This document shows positions 41,593 to 47,017 of a DNA stretch of 47,017 nt, one piece after another. Where the stretch lies: positions 1 through 47,017 of the forward strand of contig VIKE01000020.1 in the NCBI GenBank assembly GCA_008080565.1, given 5' to 3'. Position 1 is the stretch's first letter. Every line of letters begins with the position of its first letter. Made by a program: the position numbers and the translations under genes. The notes under the pieces were generated by a model, which worked only from the letters and a program-made list of their open reading frames with translations, was not told the DNA's origin and made no database searches. The stretch comes from Rhodocyclaceae bacterium (lineage in GTDB: Bacteria; Pseudomonadota; Gammaproteobacteria; Burkholderiales; Rhodocyclaceae).

Positions 41593-41626
41593 ACGGTCAA
41601 CCGGAAAAAAAGCCCGAAAATGAAAA
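41593..41626 (+). repeat. Dispersed 34-bp repeat, copy G (forward)
   Basis: ACGGTCAACCGG, a longer A run, then AGCCCGAAAATGAAAA. It lies about 150 bases upstream of icd and partly overlaps the terminator of the monomeric isocitrate dehydrogenase gene. Confidence 0.7.
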
Positions 41627-41655
41627 AAGCGAAGACCGGATGGCCTTCGCTTTTT
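41624..41655 (-). terminator. Intrinsic terminator after the monomeric isocitrate dehydrogenase gene
   Basis: AAAAAGCGAAG and its complement form an 11-bp stem with a 10-base loop. On the minus strand it is followed by a T run, as needed to end icd2 transcription. Confidence 0.8.
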
Positions 41656-41692
41656 CTGATCCGGCGCCCACACGCCGGGAAAGATCGCTCGC

Positions 41693-43930
41693 TTAGACGC
41701 GCGCTGCCTTGAGTGCGGCATTCAGCGTCGGGCTCGGACGCATGATCGCCTTGGTCTTCTCGGCATCGGCTTTGTAGTAGCCGCCGATATCGACCGGACG
41801 ACCCTGCACCGACTTCATTTCGGCAACGATCTGACCTTCGTTGTCAGTCAGGGTCTTGGCCAGCGTGGTGAACTTGCTGGCCAGTTCCTTGTCTTCGGTC
41901 TGCGCTGCCAGTTCCTGCGCCCAGTACATGGCGAGGTAGAACTGCGAGCCGCGGTTGTCCAGCTCACCGGTCTTCGGCGACGGCGACTTGTTGTTGTCGA
42001 GCAGCTTGCCGGTCGCAGCGTCGAGCGTCTTGGCGAGCAGAATGGCGCGCTTGTTGCCGTCCTTGATGCCCTGCTCTTCGAGTGACACGGCCAGAGCCAG
42101 GAACTCGCCGAGCGAATCCCAACGCAGGTGGTTTTCCTGGGTCAGCTGCTGGACGTGCTTCGGAGCCGAACCGCCGGCACCGGTTTCGTACATGCCGCCA
42201 CCGTTCATGAGCGGGACGATCGACAGCATCTTGGCCGAGGTGCCCAGCTCCATGATCGGGAACAGGTCGGTCAGATAGTCGCGCAGGATGTTGCCGGTTA
42301 CCGAGATGGTGTCGAGGCCGCGAGCGACGCGTTCCAGCGTGAAGCGCATGGCGCGCACTTGCGACATGACGTAGATTTCCAGGCCGCTGGTATCGTGATC
42401 CTTGAGGTACTTGTTGACCTTCTTGATCAGCTCGTTTTCGTGCGGACGATAGCTGTCCAGCCAGAAAACAGCCGGCATGCCGGACTGGCGGGCACGGGTA
42501 ACGGCGAGCTTGACCCAGTCGCGGATCGGCGCGTCCTTGACCTGGCACATGCGCCAGATATCACCGGCTTCAACGTTCTGGGTCAGCAGCACTTCGCCGG
42601 TAGCGTTATCGACGATGTTGGCAATGCCATCTTCGGCGACTTCAAAAGTCTTGTCGTGCGAGCCGTATTCCTCGGCCTGCTGGGCCATCAGGCCAACGTT
42701 CGGGACGGTACCCATGGTCCGCGGATCGAAGTTGCCATGCCATTTGACGAAATTGATCATCTCCTGATAAATGCGGGCAAAGGTCGATTCCGGCATGACG
42801 CACTTGCTGTCGTACTGCTTGCCGTCAGCACCCCACATCTTGCCGCCCTGACGGATCATGGCCGGCATGGAAGCGTCGACGATGATGTCGTTCGGCGAAT
42901 GGAAGTTGGTGATGCCCTTGGCCGAGTCGACCATGGCCAGACGCGGACGGTGTTCCTGACAGGCGTGCAGGTCACGGATGATCTCGTCGCGCTTGGATTC
43001 CGGCAGGGTCTTGATCTTTTCGTACAGATCGACCATGCCATTATTGACGTTGATGCCCAACTCGTCGAAGGTCTTGCCGTGCTTCTCGAAGGCATCCTTG
43101 TAATAGATCTTGACGCAGTGGCCGAAAACGATGGGGTGCGAAACCTTCATCATCGTCGCCTTGACGTGCAGCGAGAACAGGATACCGGCTTCGCGGCAGT
43201 CTTCGAGCTGGGCTTCGTAGAAGTCGCACAGCGCCTTCTTGCTCATGAACATCGAGTCGATGATCTCGCCTTCAAGCAGGGAGAGCTTCGGCTTGAGCAC
43301 GGTGGTCTTGCCGCCCTTGGCGATCAGTTCCATGCGCACTTCGCGTGCCTTGTCGAGGGTCAGCGATTTTTCACCGTGGTAGAAGTCACCGTGCTCCATG
43401 TGTGAGACATGGGTCTGCGACCACTGCTTCCATTCGCCCATCGAGTGCGGGCGCTTCCTGGCGTAGTTCTTGACGGCGCCCGGCGCGCGGCGGTCGGAGT
43501 TGCCTTCGCGCAGCACCGGGTTGACGGCCGAACCGAGACACTTGCCGAAGCGGGCCTTGAGGGCCTTGGCTTCTTCGGTATCGGCGGTTTCCGGGTAATC
43601 AGGGATGGCGTAGCCCTTTTCCTGCAGTTCCTTGACACAAGCCTTGAGCTGGGCAACGGAAGCGGAAATGTTCGGTAGCTTGATGATGTTGGTTTCCGGC
43701 AGCAGGCACTTTTTGCCCAGTTCGCCCAGGGTGTTCGGCACCTTCTGGTCGTCCGCAAGGAATTCGGAGAACTCTGAGAGAACTCGGGCCGAAACGGAAA
43801 TGTCGGCCTTCTCGATTTCAATGCCGGCCGGCCCCGTAAAAGTGCGGACGATCGGCAAAAACGCACAAGTCGCCAACAGCGGCGCCTCGTCGGTGAGCGT
43901 GTAGATGATCTTGGACTTGCCTGCGGACAT
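41693..43930 (-). CDS. icd2: NADP-dependent isocitrate dehydrogenase, monomeric type
   Basis: A 745-residue monomeric isocitrate dehydrogenase, unrelated in overall fold arrangement to the dimeric Icd next door. It catalyses the same reaction and has the length of the Azotobacter and Corynebacterium enzymes (~740). Recognisable stretches include I-Y-T-L-T-D-E-A-P near the start, L-P-N-I-S-A-S, and the C-terminal D-I-G-G-Y-Y. It is not known to be a substrate of AceK in the way the dimeric type is. It is divergent from aceK, with 221 bases between start codons. Why the organism keeps both types is not answered by sequence; other bacteria use the monomeric one in cold or on different carbon sources. 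Confidence 0.97.
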   Translation of the reverse strand: MSAGKSKIIYTLTDEAPLLATCAFLPIVRTFTGPAGIEIEKADISVSARVLSEFSEFLADDQKVPNTLGELGKKCLLPETNIIKLPNISASVAQLKACVKELQEKGYAIPDYPETADTEEAKALKARFGKCLGSAVNPVLREGNSDRRAPGAVKNYARKRPHSMGEWKQWSQTHVSHMEHGDFYHGEKSLTLDKAREVRMELIAKGGKTTVLKPKLSLLEGEIIDSMFMSKKALCDFYEAQLEDCREAGILFSLHVKATMMKVSHPIVFGHCVKIYYKDAFEKHGKTFDELGINVNNGMVDLYEKIKTLPESKRDEIIRDLHACQEHRPRLAMVDSAKGITNFHSPNDIIVDASMPAMIRQGGKMWGADGKQYDSKCVMPESTFARIYQEMINFVKWHGNFDPRTMGTVPNVGLMAQQAEEYGSHDKTFEVAEDGIANIVDNATGEVLLTQNVEAGDIWRMCQVKDAPIRDWVKLAVTRARQSGMPAVFWLDSYRPHENELIKKVNKYLKDHDTSGLEIYVMSQVRAMRFTLERVARGLDTISVTGNILRDYLTDLFPIMELGTSAKMLSIVPLMNGGGMYETGAGGSAPKHVQQLTQENHLRWDSLGEFLALAVSLEEQGIKDGNKRAILLAKTLDAATGKLLDNNKSPSPKTGELDNRGSQFYLAMYWAQELAAQTEDKELASKFTTLAKTLTDNEGQIVAEMKSVQGRPVDIGGYYKADAEKTKAIMRPSPTLNAALKAARV

Positions 43931-44151
43931 ACGAACCCCTTGGTGATGGTTTTTAATATGCGAGTCGACGACGATACGCCGATACCCTTGCGCGGTGCTT
44001 ACAGAGTCTCGGGAGTATCCGCAACGCAGCGCTTCCGGTCAACGGTGAAATGCGGTTTCACAGTGTGGTCCGCCGCGGACGCCCCGAATGGCGGCGATCT
44101 CGTCATTTCGCCTCCGGCCCACTAAAATCTGCTGACATACGGAGCGATCAC

Positions 44152-45927
44152 ATGAAAATCTCAGTCGGCCTCTACGGCACCAGCGCGCACCAGATTGCGC
44201 TGGCCATGATCCAGGGATTCAACAAGCACTACACGCTGTTTCGCCTGAGCAGCCGCGAAGCCAAGTCGCGTTTCGAACAAAGTGACTGGCAGGGCGTGCA
44301 CAGGGCAGTGCGCGAGCGTATCCGCTTCTACGATGACCGCGTGGACGAATGCGTCGAACGTCTGCGCGACGACTACGATGCCCAGCACATCGACGACAGC
44401 ACCTGGCAGCAGGTCAAGCTGCTCTACATCGGCCTGCTCCTCAACCACAAGCAGCCGGAACTGGCCGAAACCTTCTTCAACTCGGTGACGACCAAGATCC
44501 TGCACCGCAATTATTTCCACAACGATTTCATTTTCGTCCGCCCGAGCATCTCGACGGAGAACATCGAGGGCGACGACAGCCAGACCTACCGCAGCTACTA
44601 CGCCAAGGAAAACGGCCTGCGCGGGGCGATCCACAGCATCATCGCCGACTTCGGCTGGCTGCGCCCCTTCGCCGACCTCGAGCGAGATGTTGACCATGTT
44701 TACGACGCCGTCAGCCGCCATCTCAACGGCATGCCGCGGCGCGAGGTCAACTTCCAGATTCAGGTGCTCGGCTCGCCTTTCTACCGCAACAAGGCAGCCT
44801 ACATCATCGGCAAGGCGATCAACGGCGCGAACGAGTATCCGTTCGCCATCCCGGTGTTGCACGACGAGGAAGACAAGCTCTACCTGGACACCATATTGCT
44901 CGACGGGTGGCGGATCGGCCTGCTCTTTTCGCTGTCGCGCGCCTACTTTATGGTCGATATGGAAGTGCCCTCCGGCTACGTCCAGTTCCTGCGCTCCATC
45001 CTGCCCAACAAGCCGCGCTCCGAGCTGTACATCATGCTCGGCCTCGGCAAGCAGGGCAAAACCATGTTCTTCCGCGATTTCATCTATCACCTGCACCACT
45101 CCGAAGACCAATTCATCATGGCCCCCGGCATCCGCGGACTGGTCATGCTGGTCTTCACGCTGCCCTCGTACCCTTACGTCTTCAAGATCATCAAGGATGT
45201 TTTCGGCGCCTCGAAGAACATGGACCGCGCCACGGTCAAGCGCAAATTCATGATGGTCAAGCAGGTTGACCGCGTTGGTCGGATGGCCGACACCCTCGAG
45301 TTCTCCAACGTCCTGTTCCCGCGCAAGCGCTTCGACGACGAGGTCATGGCCGAACTGGAAAAGCTGGCGCCGTCCTGCTACGAAATCGACGGCGATCAAC
45401 TGATCATCAAGCACCTCTACATCGAACGCCGGATGGAGCCCCTCAACATCCATCTCGACCGCATGGAACGCGCCAACAACATCGAAGGCCTCGAACACGC
45501 CATCCGGGAATACGGCAGCGCCATCCGCGAAATGGCTCAGGCCAACATCTTCCCGGGCGACATGTTATGGAAGAATTTCGGCGTTACCCGCTTCGGCCGT
45601 GTCGTTTTCTACGACTACGACGAAATCGAGTACATGACCGACTGCAACTTCCGCAAAATTCCGCCTGCCCCCGATTTCGAAACCGAGATGTCGGGCGAGG
45701 TTTGGTACCCGGTGGCCAGAAACGATATTTTCCCGGAGGAATTCGCCACCTTCCTGCTCGCCTCGCCGCAGGTGCGGAAAATATTCCTCAAGTACCACAA
45801 AGACCTGCTTGACCCGAAATTCTGGCAGGATGCCCAGCAGAAAATCCGCGACGGCCATGTCGAGGACTTCTTCCCCTACCCGCAGGAACTGCGTTTTGTG
45901 AATACCAGCCAACAGCTCAACGAATAG
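44152..45927 (+). CDS. aceK: Isocitrate dehydrogenase kinase/phosphatase
   Basis: Switches dimeric Icd on and off by dephosphorylating or phosphorylating its active-site serine, which controls entry to the glyoxylate shunt. The 591-residue product has the ATP-binding stretch A-P-G-I-R-G-L-V-M-L-V-F-T-L-P and the catalytic residues Asp470 (G-D-M-L-W-K-N-F-G) and Asp488 (Y-D-Y-D-E-I-E-Y). An ATG at 44152 with a GGAG site before it marks the start; the frame is open 34 codons upstream. In E. coli aceK is in the aceBA operon. Here it is ~26 kb away from aceB and aceA and sits beside both isocitrate dehydrogenase genes. Confidence 0.97.
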   Translation: MKISVGLYGTSAHQIALAMIQGFNKHYTLFRLSSREAKSRFEQSDWQGVHRAVRERIRFYDDRVDECVERLRDDYDAQHIDDSTWQQVKLLYIGLLLNHKQPELAETFFNSVTTKILHRNYFHNDFIFVRPSISTENIEGDDSQTYRSYYAKENGLRGAIHSIIADFGWLRPFADLERDVDHVYDAVSRHLNGMPRREVNFQIQVLGSPFYRNKAAYIIGKAINGANEYPFAIPVLHDEEDKLYLDTILLDGWRIGLLFSLSRAYFMVDMEVPSGYVQFLRSILPNKPRSELYIMLGLGKQGKTMFFRDFIYHLHHSEDQFIMAPGIRGLVMLVFTLPSYPYVFKIIKDVFGASKNMDRATVKRKFMMVKQVDRVGRMADTLEFSNVLFPRKRFDDEVMAELEKLAPSCYEIDGDQLIIKHLYIERRMEPLNIHLDRMERANNIEGLEHAIREYGSAIREMAQANIFPGDMLWKNFGVTRFGRVVFYDYDEIEYMTDCNFRKIPPAPDFETEMSGEVWYPVARNDIFPEEFATFLLASPQVRKIFLKYHKDLLDPKFWQDAQQKIRDGHVEDFFPYPQELRFVNTSQQLNE

Positions 45928-45930
45928 GTA

Positions 45931-45966
45931 AGTGATCACTGATCCCGATAGTCAGAAACTCTGACT
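45931..45966. promoter_or_regulatory. Two palindromes between aceK and pntA
   Basis: AGTGATCACT (45931-45940) is a perfect palindrome. AGTCAGAAACTCTGACT (45950-45966) has 7-bp arms around AAC. They lie just after the aceK stop and could form a terminator or an operator for pntA. A further spaced inverted pair, TGACCT (46020) and AGGTCA (46038), lies closer to pntA. Confidence 0.4.
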
Positions 45967-46094
45967 TCTGCCGAAATAACAATTCACTTATCTTCAGGTC
46001 GAATACATTAACCGAATCATGACCTCACCGTCATTCAAGGTCAGGTTCGGTGCTTTTAAAAACCTACATCGCCCACAATTCAAGGAGAGTGATG

Positions 46095-47017
46095 ATGCCG
46101 CTTACCCTGGCGGTTGCTCGCGAAAGCGCCGACGGTGAATACCGTACGGCGCTCTCGCCCGAGACAGCCAAGAAATTCGCCGCCCTCGGCGCCAAGCTTT
46201 ACATGGAACAAAGCGCCGGCATCCAGAGCCACTTTCTCGACCCGGACTACACCGGCGTCGAATTCGTGCATGGCTTGGTCGAAGCCTATGCCAATGCCCA
46301 CCTGATCCTGCGCGTGACCCCGCCAAGCCTGGCTGAAATCGAGCGCATCCCAGAAGGCGCCGTGCTGATTGGTCTGCTCAAGCCCTTCGAAGACAAAGCC
46401 CGTCTCGCCGCCCTGAACGCCAGGAAGATCACCGCCTTCGCCCTCGAACTGCTGCCGCGCATCTCGCGTGCCCAAAGCATGGACGCCCTGTCCAGTCAGG
46501 GCGCCTGCGCCGGCTACCAATGCGGCCTGATCGCCGCCGCCCGCTGCACCAAGTTCTTCCCGATGCTGACCACCGCCGCCGGCACCATCCGCCCGGCCCG
46601 TGTGCTGGTCATCGGTGCCGGCGTCGCCGGCCTGCAGGCCATCGCCACCTGCAAACGCCTTGGTGCCATGGTCGAAGCCTACGACGTCCGTTCCGCCGCC
46701 CGCGAGCAGATCGAATCGCTCGGCGCCAAGTTCGTCGACACCGGCGTTGCAGCTGATGGCGTCGGCGGTTACGCCCGCGAACTGACGGCCGAAGAGAAGG
46801 CCGCCCAGACCGAGAAACTCGCCAAGGCCGTCGCCTTGTCCGACGTCGTCATCACCACCGCCGCCATTCCCGGCAAGAAAGCCCCGATCATCATCACCAC
46901 CGACATGATCGGCCGCATGAAGTACGGCGCCATCATCGTCGACATGGCCGCCGAATCCGGTGGCAACTGCGCTTTGACCCAGCCCGGCGAACACGTCGTC
47001 GCCAACGACGTGAACAT
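46095..47017 (+). CDS. pntA: NAD(P) transhydrogenase subunit alpha, partial (cut by the window end)
   Basis: Membrane-linked proton-driven transhydrogenase that balances NADH and NADPH. About 307 residues are present. They include R-T-A-L-S-P-E near the start, the nucleotide-binding G-A-G-V-A-G-L-Q-A near residue 175, and Y-D-V-R near 195, all typical of the NAD-binding domain I. The reading frame is open to the end of the window with no stop. AAGGAG at 46082-46087 precedes two adjacent ATGs (46092 and 46095); the second has better spacing. Whether the alpha subunit is split into PntAA and PntAB, as in many betaproteobacteria, cannot be seen here. Confidence 0.95.
   Translation, partial: MPLTLAVARESADGEYRTALSPETAKKFAALGAKLYMEQSAGIQSHFLDPDYTGVEFVHGLVEAYANAHLILRVTPPSLAEIERIPEGAVLIGLLKPFEDKARLAALNARKITAFALELLPRISRAQSMDALSSQGACAGYQCGLIAAARCTKFFPMLTTAAGTIRPARVLVIGAGVAGLQAIATCKRLGAMVEAYDVRSAAREQIESLGAKFVDTGVAADGVGGYARELTAEEKAAQTEKLAKAVALSDVVITTAAIPGKKAPIIITTDMIGRMKYGAIIVDMAAESGGNCALTQPGEHVVANDVN

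Noticed and set aside
44034..44052. Repeat-like CCGGTCAACGGTGAAAT between icd2 and aceK
   Set aside because: The core has the wrong half-site arrangement and there is no GGCCAAAA part, so it was not counted as a copy.

Overview
The window is a 47 kb piece of chromosome from a high-GC betaproteobacterium. Gene content and protein style point to the Rhodocyclales, probably near Dechloromonas or Azonexus. That placement is inferred from recognised families and was not tested by a search. Genes are densely packed, with only short gaps. No rRNA, tRNA, CRISPR array, insertion sequence or prophage gene was seen.

Layout. 0-7 kb holds valS, a small membrane protein, a fused pabB-pabC gene, a TusA-like sulfur carrier and a BepA-like M48 metalloprotease. 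6.8-8.1 kb holds moaC followed by soxY and soxZ. 8.2-11.8 kb holds a cold-shock gene, clpS-clpA and rraA. 11.8-18.3 kb holds a chemoreceptor and the glyoxylate-shunt genes. Isocitrate lyase (aceA) carries an internal deletion and frameshift. Malate synthase (aceB) is intact, with a divergent LysR gene and a small DUF454 gene. 18.4-21.2 kb holds an aldo-keto reductase, a short-chain dehydrogenase and a divergent LysR gene. 21.4-27.5 kb is a signalling block: a diguanylate cyclase with a periplasmic heme-c motif, lrgA-lrgB, and a double-PAS histidine kinase with a FixJ-type regulator. 27.5-29.6 kb holds a small unknown protein, a secreted ankyrin-repeat protein and a TonB-like protein. 29.7-34.5 kb is the conserved prkA/yeaG-yeaH-spoVR stress operon. 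34.5-39.2 kb holds a pirin, a class III CoA-transferase behind murI, a SpoU-type RNA methyltransferase and two unknown proteins. 39.4-40.1 kb holds two small secreted low-complexity proteins. 40.2-47.0 kb is an isocitrate-node cluster: dimeric icd, monomeric icd2, divergent aceK, and the start of pntA, which is cut by the window edge.

How it fits together. The isocitrate branch point is heavily represented: both kinds of NADP isocitrate dehydrogenase, the kinase/phosphatase that acts on the dimeric type, malate synthase, isocitrate lyase and an NAD(P) transhydrogenase subunit. The aceA and aceB promoter regions share a 14-bp near-palindrome, which suggests one common regulator. If the aceA lesion is real, the glyoxylate bypass is broken at its first step unless another copy exists.

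The most unusual structure is a dispersed repeat of about 34 bp. It has the form ACGGTCRACCGG, an A-rich spacer, then GGCCAAAATTGAAAT. It occurs at about eight places in both orientations. Some copies sit between genes, and at least three lie inside reading frames. I do not recognise it as a named repeat family.
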